Source: Pandoraea communis
Lineage (GTDB): Bacteria > Pseudomonadota > Gammaproteobacteria > Burkholderiales > Burkholderiaceae
Assembly (NCBI RefSeq): GCF_902459745.1
Contig: NZ_CABPSJ010000009.1
Location: 62,001-126,000 of the forward strand
Direction of reading: 5' to 3'
DNA length: 64,000 bases
Position 1 is the first letter of the stretch. Every line of letters starts with the position of its first letter. A model generated the notes under the pieces. The model did no database searches and had not been told where the DNA came from. It saw nothing but the letters and a program-made list of their open reading frames with translations. Both the position numbers and the translations under genes were made by a program. This document shows positions 9,489 to 18,288 of the stretch, piece by piece.

Positions 9489-10361
9489 ATGAAACTATTG
9501 ATGCTTGGGGCTGCCGTGATCGGGGGCAGCGTGTTCGGCATGTTCTGGCTCAATGGTGGCCAGTTCGAGACCGTCTTCCATCTGAACGAACTCGTGCTGG
9601 TTGTCGGCACGGCGCTGGGCGCGTTTCTCGTCGGCAATACGGCCCGCGTGCTGGGCGACTTGCGCGCCGTGGTTGTAGCGGCAATGCGGCGCCGGCGTCA
9701 TGGCGATGCCTTCGAGCAGGAATTGCTCACCCTCACTTACTCGCTGCTTCAGACCTCGTCGCGCGACGGCGTTCGCGCGCTCGATGCGCACCTCGACGAC
9801 CCGTCGCGCAGCCCGATCTTCCAGCGCAGCCGCCACGTGCTCTCCAATACGAAACTGGTCGACTTCACGGTCGATGCCTTGCGTGTGGCATCACTGAGCA
9901 AGGGCTCGCGCAGTGAACTCGACAGCCTGCTGGCGATGGAGATCGAGAGCCGCGAGCGCCGCATGATGCACCCGGTACAGGCGCTTCACAAACTGGGAGA
10001 GTCGATGCCGGGTTTCGGCATCATCGCGGCGGTGCTGGGACTGGTGCTTGCGATGTACGACATCGGCGCGGGTGCCGCTACCGCCACGATTACGCGCCAG
10101 GTTGCGGTCGCCATGGTGGGCACGTTCTTTGGCGTTTTCGCTTGCTATGCGGTCATCGGCCCGCTGGCGAACCGCCTGTCGCAGTCCGTCGTCGTGGAAA
10201 TGACCGGCTACGAATGCGTCCATGCGGCGCTTATCGCCTTTCTGAGCGGCAAGACGCCGCTACTCTCGGCCGATGCCGGCCGCCGCATGCTGCAATACGG
10301 CACGTTGCCCAGCTTCAACGCGCTTGAGGGGTGGGTGCGCAACGTCGAGGATGGGCGATGA
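9489..10361 (+). CDS. motA: Flagellar stator subunit MotA (LafT-type)
   Basis: MotA, with MotB, forms the ion-driven stator that turns the rotor. The chosen ATG follows an AGGGAA ribosome site and gives 290 residues. An upstream in-frame start would run into fliA. Four membrane segments are evident (about 3-21, 34-52, 168-190 and 200-222). The two conserved prolines matching E. coli Pro173 and Pro222 are present in SMPGFG and IGPLA. In the cytoplasmic loop that touches FliG, alignment to recalled E. coli MotA shows Arg90 replaced by Ser91 and Glu98 conservatively by Asp99. The changes match those in FliG. It overlaps motB by 4 bp. Confidence 0.95.
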   Translation: MKLLMLGAAVIGGSVFGMFWLNGGQFETVFHLNELVLVVGTALGAFLVGNTARVLGDLRAVVVAAMRRRRHGDAFEQELLTLTYSLLQTSSRDGVRALDAHLDDPSRSPIFQRSRHVLSNTKLVDFTVDALRVASLSKGSRSELDSLLAMEIESRERRMMHPVQALHKLGESMPGFGIIAAVLGLVLAMYDIGAGAATATITRQVAVAMVGTFFGVFACYAVIGPLANRLSQSVVVEMTGYECVHAALIAFLSGKTPLLSADAGRRMLQYGTLPSFNALEGWVRNVEDGR

Positions 10362-11239
10362 GCACGCGTCGATCGCGCTACGCACAGGAAGAGCATAGCG
10401 GTGCCTGGAAGGTGGCGTTTGCCGACCTGTGTCTGGTCCTCATGTGCCTGTTCGTCGTGATGTGGATGCTCGAGCGGCGAGTCTTCGAAGCACCGTCGCC
10501 GGCCGACTCGCAGGCGTCCAGTACTCAGCAACCGGCGTGGAAGTCGTCTTCCTCCGCGAGCGCCTCGCCGTCCGACGCCCGACAGTCGGCGGGCGAGTTC
10601 CCCCACGGTCAGTTCGAGTCGCCGGCCGATATGGCGCGGCTTGCCACCGCCGTGCAGCAACTCAGCGAAACCGCCAAGCTGTCGGATCACGTGAGCACGG
10701 CCATCACGCCGGACGGGTTGCGCGTGCGGCTGGCGGACTTCGATGAACGTGGCATGTTCGAGCGTGGCAGCGCCGTTCCTTCGCCCGGCGCACGCGCACT
10801 CCTGACCCGCATTGGCGGGCTGCTGTCGGGCGTCGAGAATTCGCTGATGATCGTTGGTCATACCGATGCGGTTCGCTATCGCACGACGGCGGCCGACGGG
10901 TATACAAACTGGCATCTGTCCTCGGAACGCGCGCTCGCGGCGCGCACCGCACTCGTTGCGGGGGGGCTGGAACTCGACCGCGTGTTGATGGCTGTCGGCA
11001 TGGCAGACCACGCGCCGTTACTGACAGACGATCCCGTCGCGGCAGCCAACCGGCGCATCGAGTTCGTGGTGCTCACGAAGGCGAGGGCGATGCAACTGGC
11101 CCAGATGTTCAGCGCGCCACACGCTGGCGAGATGGTGCTTTCCGGTCAGCACGCTGCGGCAGATGCGGCCGAGATCGCCACGCTCCCTGCGCGTTTAACA
11201 AACGACGGCGACCGGTCGCCTGATTCGAGTGAACCGTAA
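10358..11239 (+). CDS. motB: Flagellar stator subunit MotB (LafU-type)
   Basis: MotB anchors the stator to peptidoglycan and carries the ion-binding aspartate. The 293-residue product starts at an ATG in an ATGA overlap with motA, 7 nt after CGAGG. It has one N-terminal membrane helix at about residues 19-41. The essential Asp sits in the AFAD motif at the helix start (equivalent to E. coli Asp32). A Ser-rich linker follows, then a C-terminal OmpA-like peptidoglycan-binding domain with a GHTDA segment and an NRRIEF motif. Whether it is proton- or sodium-driven cannot be told reliably from the sequence. Confidence 0.95.
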   Translation: MSTRRSRYAQEEHSGAWKVAFADLCLVLMCLFVVMWMLERRVFEAPSPADSQASSTQQPAWKSSSSASASPSDARQSAGEFPHGQFESPADMARLATAVQQLSETAKLSDHVSTAITPDGLRVRLADFDERGMFERGSAVPSPGARALLTRIGGLLSGVENSLMIVGHTDAVRYRTTAADGYTNWHLSSERALAARTALVAGGLELDRVLMAVGMADHAPLLTDDPVAAANRRIEFVVLTKARAMQLAQMFSAPHAGEMVLSGQHAAADAAEIATLPARLTNDGDRSPDSSEP

Positions 11240-11257
11240 TTTCCAAGGACACCTCTC

Positions 11258-11554
11258 ATGCCCAAGATCGACTCGATTGCCAATGTCACGCCTATCGACG
11301 CCGTGCGCCCGCGCCTGGCGGCAGGGCAGAACAAGGGGCAGGCCGCGATGCCGGCCGCCGCCGGTACCGCTCGTGCGGTGCCTGCCGGCGCGAGCGAATG
11401 GCTCGCCAGCGCACGCGCTGCCGTCGAGTCCGCGCCGCGCATCGACGCCGGCAAGGTCGCCCGAATCAAGGCGATGCTGGCAAGCGGTGAGCTGACTTTC
11501 GACAGTGAGCGCGTGGCGAACGGGATTCTCTCGCATCACGGGATGTTGCGTTGA
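11258..11554 (+). CDS. flgM: Anti-sigma-28 factor FlgM
   Basis: FlgM holds sigma-28 inactive until it is exported through the completed hook-basal body. The 98-residue product has the disordered N-terminal half and helical C-terminal sigma-binding half of the family. The conserved segment near the end is RIKAMLASGELTFDSE (the usual pattern is lys-ile-x-x-gly-x-tyr/phe-x-val-asp). An AAGGA lies 8 nt upstream of the ATG. It shares a TTGA overlap with flgN. Its proximity to fliA and motAB keeps the whole checkpoint inside this cluster. Confidence 0.9.
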   Translation: MPKIDSIANVTPIDAVRPRLAAGQNKGQAAMPAAAGTARAVPAGASEWLASARAAVESAPRIDAGKVARIKAMLASGELTFDSERVANGILSHHGMLR

Positions 11555-11997
11555 GTCCCGAGCTACAGCGTATGCGCAGCGAGTGCGTGGCGCGCATCGT
11601 GGCGGACGTCGATGCCGATCTCGGCGACTATCGTCTGTTGATCGAGACGCTCGACGTGCTGCATCGCGCGCTCGTCGACGAGCAACTTGGCGCGCTTGGG
11701 CGCGCACATGACCGGGCGGCGCAGTTGGTGAGCCGATTGCAGGTCCGCGCGCGGCACCGGGTGCAATGGCTCGAACAGGCGTTCGGCGAGGCATCGGCCA
11801 ATACGATGGCCCCGGTATTGCAGTGGCTGGACGCGCCCGCGCGTGAGACATTTTCCGCGCGCTGGCAAGTCCTTCAGGCATGCGCGGCGCGATGCAAGGC
11901 CAGTAACGCGCGCAACCTGCAAGACATCGGCATGCGCCTTCAGGCACTCGATGTCGTGTTGTCTCCTGCCTCGGCGACCTACTCGCCGCAGCGCTGA
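11551..11997 (+). CDS. flgN: FlgN-like export chaperone for hook-filament junction proteins
   Basis: FlgN is the chaperone for FlgK and FlgL. The 148-residue product is predicted to be entirely helical, with the Leu/Ala/Arg-rich heptad character of FlgN. The proposed start is a TTG that overlaps the flgM stop as TTGA; an ATG at 11572 would give 141 residues. Sequence conservation in this family is weak, so the call depends mainly on the flgM-flgN pairing and size. It is the last gene before a 207-bp non-coding stretch that leads into the flgB operon. Confidence 0.8.
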   Translation: MSPELQRMRSECVARIVADVDADLGDYRLLIETLDVLHRALVDEQLGALGRAHDRAAQLVSRLQVRARHRVQWLEQAFGEASANTMAPVLQWLDAPARETFSARWQVLQACAARCKASNARNLQDIGMRLQALDVVLSPASATYSPQR

Positions 11998-12204
11998 ATC
12001 CCCGGTATCGCGCTCAGCGACGGGCGACATCGCGTAGCGCAAAAACAAAGTCAATAGACGACCGCCTACGCAACCAGCGTCATTTGCCCAAAGCGAGGCA
12101 AGCGCCTTGGGAAACACGTCAATTTCAAGCGCTTTCGAGCCGCTTTTCGATAGTTTTGCCGACAATGGGTGCAGTCGATATCAGTGACCCACGGAGGCGG
12201 AGTT
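11998..12204 (+). promoter_or_regulatory. Intergenic region ahead of the flgB-flgL operon
   Basis: The 207 bp are noticeably richer in A and T than their surroundings from about 12040 to 12180 and probably hold the flgB operon promoter. I searched by eye for a sigma-54 pattern (GG, ten bases, GC) and for sigma-28 boxes and found no good match. The end holds a strong ribosome site, GGAGG at 12193-12197, seven bases before a TTG. Confidence 0.4.
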
Positions 12205-12591
12205 TTGCAGACATTTTTTTCTCAGGCGCTTGGCGTACACGCTGCGGCTTTGCGCGCGAGAGAGGAACGCACGCGCGTGCTTGCGGCCAATCTCGCGAAC
12301 GAGGCGACGCCCGGCTATCAGGCGCGCGACCTCGATTTCGGCGAGCGGGTGCAGCGGCATCTGGACGCAGGCATGGCGCCGCTCGGCAGTGCCGATGCGT
12401 TCCATGCAGGCGACTCAGCAGACGCCTTGCGCTATCGCGTGCCGATGCAGGCGCGCGCCGATGGGAACACCGTGGAACTCGGTATCGAGCAGGCGCTCTT
12501 TGCGCAGAACCTGTCTGACTGGCAGGCCAGCCTTTCCTTTCTGAACCGGCGTCTTGCCGGATTGCAGAAGGTCATCGACGGAGGCCGTTGA
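12205..12591 (+). CDS. flgB: Flagellar proximal rod protein FlgB
   Basis: FlgB is one of the rod subunits that cross the periplasm. The start is set at a TTG seven bases after GGAGG. This yields 128 residues beginning MQTFFSQALGVHAAALR, which fits the family (FlgB usually opens close to the ALGIHAQAL motif). Upstream GTG codons at 12169 and 12184 give extensions with no family match. The N-terminal rod signature is present: VLAANLANEATPGYQARD. It overlaps no neighbour but lies 2 bp from flgC. Confidence 0.92.
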   Translation: MQTFFSQALGVHAAALRAREERTRVLAANLANEATPGYQARDLDFGERVQRHLDAGMAPLGSADAFHAGDSADALRYRVPMQARADGNTVELGIEQALFAQNLSDWQASLSFLNRRLAGLQKVIDGGR

Positions 12592-12593
12592 CG

Positions 12594-13004
12594 ATGAGCT
12601 TCAGAGAAATTGCGGGAATCGCCGGCTCGGCGATGGCCGCGCAGACGATTCGACTGAACACGGTGGCGAGCAATCTGGCGAACGCCAACGCCGTGACGGG
12701 CGACGCCGAGACGGCGTATCGCGCGCGCAAACCGGTGTTCGCCACGGTGCTGGGTGAGGCGCAAGGCGCGCAGCACGTGCAAGTCATCGACATTTATGAG
12801 AGCGAGGATTTGCCGCGTGTTGCTTACGAACCTGGCAATCCGGTCGCCGATGCCGATGGCAACGTCTTCTACGCGAACGTGAATGCGATCGAGGAAATGA
12901 CGGACATGCTCGATGCGTCGCGCGCGTTTCAGACCAATCTGGAAGTGCTGGCCCGTGTGCGCACGGCGCAGCAGGAATTGTTACGACTCGGAGAACGCGG
13001 ATGA
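12594..13004 (+). CDS. flgC: Flagellar proximal rod protein FlgC
   Basis: FlgC is a rod subunit of the flagellar basal body. The 136-residue product from the ATG at 12594 begins MSFREIAGIAGSAM and contains the rod/hook N-terminal signature TVASNLANANAV. The C-terminal motif covers VNAIEEMTDMLDASRAFQTN, typical of FlgC. The ATG is preferred over a TTG at 12588 because GGAGG at 12580-12584 is correctly spaced for it. Its stop makes an ATGA overlap with flgD. Confidence 0.94.
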   Translation: MSFREIAGIAGSAMAAQTIRLNTVASNLANANAVTGDAETAYRARKPVFATVLGEAQGAQHVQVIDIYESEDLPRVAYEPGNPVADADGNVFYANVNAIEEMTDMLDASRAFQTNLEVLARVRTAQQELLRLGERG

Positions 13005-13723
13005 CGCCACATATTGGGAACCTCTCCGGCGCGTTGAACGCGCCGGCGAATACCGCAGCCGCCCCGGCGCCCGCAGGCAATGCGGGCAAGACGGGCGATT
13101 CGGGTGAAGACATCCGGATGATGTTCACGAAGTTGCTGGTCGCGCAGATCCGCAATCAGGACCCGCTCAATCCGACCGATCCGGCGCAGTTTGTCGCGCA
13201 ACTCACGCAACTCAGCCAGACCGAAACCATGCAACAGGTCGGCCAGCGCATGCTGGCGCAGACCAACATGCTTTCCGGTTTGCAGGGCTACGCGTTGGGC
13301 AGCCATGTCGGCCGGGACGTGAGCGTGCAGACGTCGAGCATAGCGCGCGTGAGCGGACAAGGCGTTCGCGGCACCGTTGAACTGCCGGCGGGCAGCGAAG
13401 CTGCCGAGATCGTGCTCACGAGCCGCGATGGCAAGACGTTTCGCAAGCCGTTGCCGGCCGCCACGGGACGAACGGAATTCAGTATCGATGACACCTGGTT
13501 CGCCGCGAACAACCTGGGTGCGGGCCAGCTCGGTATCCACGTTCAGGCGGGCACCAACAAGCTGCCGGTTTTCGTCTCGGGGCGTATCCAGCGCGTGCAT
13601 CTCGACCGTGCTGGTGCACAAATCGACGTGTCGGGCGTGGGTCGTCGCATCGACGCGGCAAACATCAAGGAATTGTCGGCTGGTACGCCCTCGGGTGCGG
13701 CCAATAACGGGAGTGCAGCATGA
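13001..13723 (+). CDS. flgD: Flagellar hook cap (basal-body rod modification) protein FlgD
   Basis: FlgD is the scaffold cap needed to polymerise the hook. The 240-residue product has the diagnostic N-terminal segment around FTKLLVAQIRNQDPLNP, which is very strongly conserved in FlgD, followed by QFVAQLTQLSQTE. The C-terminal half carries the FLIG-like and tudor-like beta domain. It shares 4-bp ATGA overlaps with flgC and flgE. Length is normal for the family. Confidence 0.95.
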   Translation: MTPHIGNLSGALNAPANTAAAPAPAGNAGKTGDSGEDIRMMFTKLLVAQIRNQDPLNPTDPAQFVAQLTQLSQTETMQQVGQRMLAQTNMLSGLQGYALGSHVGRDVSVQTSSIARVSGQGVRGTVELPAGSEAAEIVLTSRDGKTFRKPLPAATGRTEFSIDDTWFAANNLGAGQLGIHVQAGTNKLPVFVSGRIQRVHLDRAGAQIDVSGVGRRIDAANIKELSAGTPSGAANNGSAA

Positions 13724-14826
13724 GTTTCGATATCGCCCTGTCGGGCATCAACGCCATCAACAAATCGCTTGAGACGATTTCGCAGAACATCTCCAATTCG
13801 GAGACGAACGGTTACAAGTCGGGGCGGACCCATTTCGCGTCGGCGATGGCCGAGACGCAGCCAGCGGGTGTCAAAGTGAGCGGTACCCGGTATTCGGTCG
13901 AGGCCAACGGCAGCTTGCGCAGTTCCGGCGATCGCCTGCATCAGGCGATTCAGGGCGGCGGCTTCTTCATCCTCAAGGAGACCAACGGACAGCGCGTCTA
14001 TTCGCGGGTGGGCGACTTCCAGATCGACAAGGACAGCAAGCTGGTCGACGGAAGCGGGCGTAGCGTACAGGGCTTTGCCCAAGGCCAGTCGAATGTGTCG
14101 GATGTGAAGATCGACAAAAGCCCCGTTGGCGCATTGCCGAGCACGGCAATCAACGTTTCCGGCCGTTTGCCCGACCCTTTGCCGACGGCGCCCAGTCAGG
14201 TCGGAGAGATATCGGTCACGTACCGTGACGCCAGCGGCGAACTTGCCGTGAGAAACCTGAGGTTCGAAATGGTGGCGGGCGCGCCGGACACGGTGCGAGT
14301 TTCCGAAGTCGACGGGCCGAACGCCGTTGCTTTGGGCGATCTGGATCCCACAACGATGCTATTGACCCGGACGCCGGGCAGCGGCACGCTTCCTGACCTG
14401 AATTTCAGCGGCATGAACGCCCAGCGCGGTGCGTTTTCCGCGACCGCAACCGAAGTCGGGGGCCGCGAAGCGGGCGAGTTCGTCCGCGCGCGCATCGACA
14501 AGGATGGCTCGGTCGTCGCGGAGTACAGCAACGGCACGAGCAATACGCAATATCAACTCGCCCTCGGCGAATTCGCCAACGTGGGCGGTCTGGTGCCCGT
14601 GGACGGCACCGTCTGGCGCGAAACCGGCGATTCGGGGGTTGCCCAACTGCGCCGGCCCGGCGAGGGCGCCACGGGCGTACTCGTCAGCGGTTCGCTCGAA
14701 GGGTCGAACGTCAACGTGACGGACGAACTGGTCAGCCTGATGTCCGCACAACGCAACTATCAGGCGAACACTAAAGTCATCTCGACGCAAAACGAGATGA
14801 TGCGCAACCTGATGCAATCGATCTGA
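13720..14826 (+). CDS. flgE: Flagellar hook protein FlgE
   Basis: FlgE polymerises into the curved hook. The 368-residue product starts with the hook/rod signature (ALSGINAINKSLETISQNIS, NSETNGYKSG). It ends in the matching C-terminal helix (LVSLMSAQRNYQANTKVIST). The middle has the FlgE D1/D2 beta-rich domain. At about 370 residues it is slightly shorter than E. coli FlgE (402). It begins in an ATGA overlap with flgD and lies 4 bp from flgF. Confidence 0.95.
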   Translation: MSFDIALSGINAINKSLETISQNISNSETNGYKSGRTHFASAMAETQPAGVKVSGTRYSVEANGSLRSSGDRLHQAIQGGGFFILKETNGQRVYSRVGDFQIDKDSKLVDGSGRSVQGFAQGQSNVSDVKIDKSPVGALPSTAINVSGRLPDPLPTAPSQVGEISVTYRDASGELAVRNLRFEMVAGAPDTVRVSEVDGPNAVALGDLDPTTMLLTRTPGSGTLPDLNFSGMNAQRGAFSATATEVGGREAGEFVRARIDKDGSVVAEYSNGTSNTQYQLALGEFANVGGLVPVDGTVWRETGDSGVAQLRRPGEGATGVLVSGSLEGSNVNVTDELVSLMSAQRNYQANTKVISTQNEMMRNLMQSI

Positions 14827-14830
14827 CGCG

Positions 14831-15562
14831 ATGGACGCCCTGATCTATACCGCCATGTCCGGCGCGCAGCGTGCGCAGGATACCCAGCATATGGTGGCCC
14901 ACAATCTCGCCAACACCACGACCACCGGCTTTCGTGCGTCACTGGCCGTGGCGCAGGCCAATGCCGTGCCCGGCGCCGGCCTGGCTTCGCGCCACTATGC
15001 GGTGCAGGCGCCGGCCGGTCTCGATACCACGCCCGGCGTTCTCGAATCGACCGGACGCGCGCTCGACGTCGCCATCGATGGCGATGGCTATCTGGTGCTC
15101 GCGGCGCGTCCCGAAGACGGTGCGGATGCCGTCTACTCGCGTGGGGGCTCGCTCAAGCTCGATGGCGAGGGCACATTGCGGTTGCATGGCCGCCCGGTCA
15201 TGGGCGAGGGCGGTCCCATCGTCGTGCCGCCGCATCGAGCACTCGATATCGGCGCAGACGGCACGGTGGCCGTGCTGCTCGAAGGATCGACCGAACTGGT
15301 GCCGGTAGGCACGCTGCAACGTGTGCTCGCCATGCCGGGCGACATGCGCAGCACCGGGGGCGGCCTGCTCGTGAGCGATGCAGGCACGTTGCCCGGCGAT
15401 GACGTCGTGTTGCGCGGCGCCCATCTCGAAGCGAGCAACGTCTCGGCCGTGGGCGCGATGGTGCAGAGCATGAACGCGAGCCGCGACTTCGAAATGCAGA
15501 TGCGCGTGCTCAAGATCGCCGACGACATGGCAGAAGGCGGCAATCGCCTCATGCGCGGATAA
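14831..15562 (+). CDS. flgF: Flagellar proximal rod protein FlgF
   Basis: FlgF is a rod protein of the FlgE/F/G family. The 243-residue product opens MDALIYTAMSGAQRAQDTQ, has the signature VAHNLANTTTTGFRA, and closes with a motif around GAMVQSMNASRDFEMQMRVL. The flgE-flgF-flgG order and 240-260 residue length separate FlgF from FlgG. No strong ribosome site is seen, so translation may depend on coupling to flgE 4 bp upstream. Confidence 0.94.
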   Translation: MDALIYTAMSGAQRAQDTQHMVAHNLANTTTTGFRASLAVAQANAVPGAGLASRHYAVQAPAGLDTTPGVLESTGRALDVAIDGDGYLVLAARPEDGADAVYSRGGSLKLDGEGTLRLHGRPVMGEGGPIVVPPHRALDIGADGTVAVLLEGSTELVPVGTLQRVLAMPGDMRSTGGGLLVSDAGTLPGDDVVLRGAHLEASNVSAVGAMVQSMNASRDFEMQMRVLKIADDMAEGGNRLMRG

Positions 15563-15597
15563 ACCGCGCCCATTCACCCCATTCCCATCGAGATGTC

Positions 15598-16386
15598 ATG
15601 AATCCCGCACTCCTCATCGCCCGCACGGCGGTTCGCGCGCAAGACGCGCAGTTGCAGTCCATCGCCAACAATCTGGCCAATGTGAATACCACGGGCTTCA
15701 AGCGCGACCGACTCGCGTTCGAAGACACGTTCTATCGCGCCGTGCGTCCTGCGGGCGCACGCACGCAGGGCGACGCCACGCTGCCCGGCGGCATGTACTT
15801 CGGTACCGGTGTGCGGCTAGCCGGCACGCAGAAGCAGTTCGTCAACGGCACCGAACAGGACACCCAGAACGAACTGGATGTCGCCATCACCGGGCGCGGC
15901 TTCCTGCAAGTTGAAATGCCCGACGGCGAGACCGCCTACACGCGCGCCGGCAATCTTCGTCTGGACGTGGATGGACGTCTGGTGACGCAGGCAGGCCACC
16001 CGTTGGTGGGCGACATCGTCGTGCCGCCCGGTGCGCGCGATCTGACGATCAGTGCTGACGGCGATATCAGCGCCCTCGAAACCGGCGACACCGAGCCGAC
16101 CTCGCTCGGCCGCCTGCAATTGGCCGGTTTCGTGAACCCGTCGGGCCTGCGCCCGATGGGCAGCAACCTGTTCGCAGAGACGGCCGCCAGCGGCCCGGCC
16201 ATCGAAGGCAACCCGGGTGAAGAGAACCTGGGGCTGCTGCGGCAGAAGGCGCTCGAAGGCTCGAACGTGGTTGCCGTCGAGGAAATGGTGAACATGATTC
16301 AGGCCCAGCGCGCATACGAAATGAGCACCAAGGTGCTGTCGGCGGCCGACAACATGATGCAGAGCCTCGCGCAGGTCGCGCGGTAA
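15598..16386 (+). CDS. flgG: Flagellar distal rod protein FlgG
   Basis: FlgG forms the distal rod that passes through the P and L rings. The 262-residue product has the expected length (E. coli about 260), the N-terminal signature SIANNLANVNTTGFKRDR, and the C-terminal segment VAVEEMVNMIQAQRAYEM, which is near invariant in FlgG. It is followed 12 bp later by flgH. The 35-bp spacer after flgF has no obvious structure. Confidence 0.96.
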   Translation: MNPALLIARTAVRAQDAQLQSIANNLANVNTTGFKRDRLAFEDTFYRAVRPAGARTQGDATLPGGMYFGTGVRLAGTQKQFVNGTEQDTQNELDVAITGRGFLQVEMPDGETAYTRAGNLRLDVDGRLVTQAGHPLVGDIVVPPGARDLTISADGDISALETGDTEPTSLGRLQLAGFVNPSGLRPMGSNLFAETAASGPAIEGNPGEENLGLLRQKALEGSNVVAVEEMVNMIQAQRAYEMSTKVLSAADNMMQSLAQVAR

Positions 16387-16398
16387 CGGACGGGGACG

Positions 16399-17106
16399 AT
16401 GATGACGGACACGACCCGCCACCTGCCGCGCGATGCCCGGATGGCTTATCGCGGCGTGCGCGCGGTGGTCGTGGTAGCGCTTGCCGCCGTGCTCACGGGC
16501 TGCGCGGGCTATCTGCCACCGCAACTCGAAGAGAGCGACGACCTGCCCAGCGTGGCCGAGATGTCGTCGCAGGGGCAGGCGGGCGGCCTCTTTTCCACCG
16601 GGAACGCGCTGTCGCTGACATCGGACCAGCGCGCGTTTCGCTCGGGCGATGTGCTGACCATCGTGCTGCAGGAGCAGACACAGGCGAGCAAGCGTGCAGG
16701 CACGCGGCTGGACAAGCGCAGCGACATGTCGATCGACGAGATCACGTTGATGGGCAAGTCGACGTTAGGCGACTCTGCGCTCGGCGCGCGACGCGGCTTT
16801 CGCGGCGATAGCTCGAGCACGGCGCAGAACACGTTGCGTGGCGCGATCACGGTCGTTGTACATCGCGTATTGCCCAGCGGGCTGTTGCACGTGCGCGGTG
16901 AGAAGCGCCTGTTCCTGAATCAGGGCGAAGAAACCGTGCGCGTCGCCGGGTACGTACGTGCGGGCGATATCGATACGACCAACCGTGTGTCGTCGCTGCG
17001 TGTGGCGAATGCCCGCATTCAGTATTTCGGTACGGGCGCGCTTGCCGACAGCAACAATCCCGGCTGGCTCACGCGCTTCTTCAACAGCCAGTTCGCGCCG
17101 CTCTGA
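16399..17106 (+). CDS. flgH: Flagellar L-ring lipoprotein FlgH
   Basis: FlgH forms the outer-membrane L ring. The product (235 residues from the first of two ATGs) has a basic N-terminus, a hydrophobic stretch and a lipobox LTGC with the modified cysteine at residue 35, so it is an outer-membrane lipoprotein. Downstream the family motifs are present: the segment SLTSDQRAFRSGDVLTIVL and, near the end, VRAGDIDTTNRVSSLRVANA. A start at the in-frame ATG at 16441 would give a more typical signal length. It precedes flgI by 13 bp. Confidence 0.95.
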   Translation: MMTDTTRHLPRDARMAYRGVRAVVVVALAAVLTGCAGYLPPQLEESDDLPSVAEMSSQGQAGGLFSTGNALSLTSDQRAFRSGDVLTIVLQEQTQASKRAGTRLDKRSDMSIDEITLMGKSTLGDSALGARRGFRGDSSSTAQNTLRGAITVVVHRVLPSGLLHVRGEKRLFLNQGEETVRVAGYVRAGDIDTTNRVSSLRVANARIQYFGTGALADSNNPGWLTRFFNSQFAPL

Positions 17107-17119
17107 GGGGGAGATTCGT

Positions 17120-18280
17120 ATGTTCGGAATATCTGGCGCGCTTTCGCGTGTGCCCCGCTGGCTCAACGCATTGCCGTTGTCGACGACGATCGCCGCTATC
17201 GCTGTGATCGCGGCGTTGGTCGCGGCACCGGCAGGTCATGCACAAACCGTGCGCAACTACGTGAACGTGGAAGGCGTGCGCGACAACCAGCTTGTCGGCT
17301 ACGGTCTGGTCGTGGGGCTCCCAGGGAGCGGCGACGGTCCGCGCTCGCGCCACTCCAGTCAGTCGCTCGCCAACCTGCTCAAGCAATTTGGCGTGAGCAT
17401 GCCCGATAACGTGCGACTGCGCTCGCGCAACGTTGCCGCGGTTATGGTGAGCGCAACGTATCCGTCCGGCTTCCTGCGCGGACAGACCATCGACGTGACC
17501 GTGTCGTCGATGGGCGACGCGCGCAGCCTGCGTGGCGGCACGCTGCTGCTGACCCAGCTTCGCGCGGTCGACGGACAGACCTATGCGCTCGCACAAGGCA
17601 ATCTCGTCGTGAGCGCCATGCAGGCCGAGGGGCGCAGCGGGTCTCGCGTTCAGAAAAACACCCCCACCGCCGGACGCGTGCCCAATGGGGCGACGATCGA
17701 GCAAGAGATTCCCGTGCCGGTGGGCGAGGGCGGCGCCATGCGTCTGAGCCTGAAGCGGCCCGACTTTCAGTTGGCGGCCAACATCGCCGACGCCATCAGC
17801 AACCGCTTTGGCGAGCGCGTGGCGCAGGCCGTGAACGGCAGCACGGTTGAGGTGAGCGCGCCCGAAGATGCCGATGCGCGCGTGCGTTTTCTGGCGGAGG
17901 TTCACTCGCTGCCCGTGCCGGGGGTGAGCCGGGTGCCGCGTGCGGTCATCAATGCCCGTTCGGGTACGGTGGTGATCTCGCAAGGAGTGACCGTGCGTCC
18001 GGTGGCCGTGTCGCACGGCGCGTTGCGCGTGACGGTGACCGAGTCGCCCATCATTTCCCAACCCGCACCGTTCTCGCGTGGCCGTACGGCCGAGGCGCAA
18101 CGCTCGCGCATCGACGTGCAGGAAGACGGCATGGACATTCAGGTCTGGCCGGATGGCGTCGATCTGCAAACCATCGTCGACAGTCTGCGCCGCTCGGGGG
18201 CGACCCCCGACGACGTGATTGCGATCCTGCAAGCTTTGGACGAAGCTGGCGCGCTTAACGGCGAGCTGCATGTGATTTGA
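17120..18280 (+). CDS. flgI: Flagellar P-ring protein FlgI
   Basis: FlgI forms the periplasmic P ring. The ATG at 17120 follows GAGGGGGAGA and gives 386 residues, close to the family norm. An upstream start in the same frame would lie inside flgH. It has a signal peptide of about 43 residues ending near AGHAQ. The mature N-terminus has the conserved stretch VNVEGVRDNQLVGYGLVVGL followed by GDG. FlgI normally needs the FlgA chaperone for assembly; flgA is not in this window. The stop shares a TTGA with a possible alternative flgJ start. Confidence 0.95.
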   Translation: MFGISGALSRVPRWLNALPLSTTIAAIAVIAALVAAPAGHAQTVRNYVNVEGVRDNQLVGYGLVVGLPGSGDGPRSRHSSQSLANLLKQFGVSMPDNVRLRSRNVAAVMVSATYPSGFLRGQTIDVTVSSMGDARSLRGGTLLLTQLRAVDGQTYALAQGNLVVSAMQAEGRSGSRVQKNTPTAGRVPNGATIEQEIPVPVGEGGAMRLSLKRPDFQLAANIADAISNRFGERVAQAVNGSTVEVSAPEDADARVRFLAEVHSLPVPGVSRVPRAVINARSGTVVISQGVTVRPVAVSHGALRVTVTESPIISQPAPFSRGRTAEAQRSRIDVQEDGMDIQVWPDGVDLQTIVDSLRRSGATPDDVIAILQALDEAGALNGELHVI

Positions 18281-18288
18281 GAGATCTG

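Noticed and set aside
16958-17119. Upstream extension of flgI
   Set aside because: Would lie inside flgH; the ATG at 17120 has a ribosome site and a proper signal peptide.
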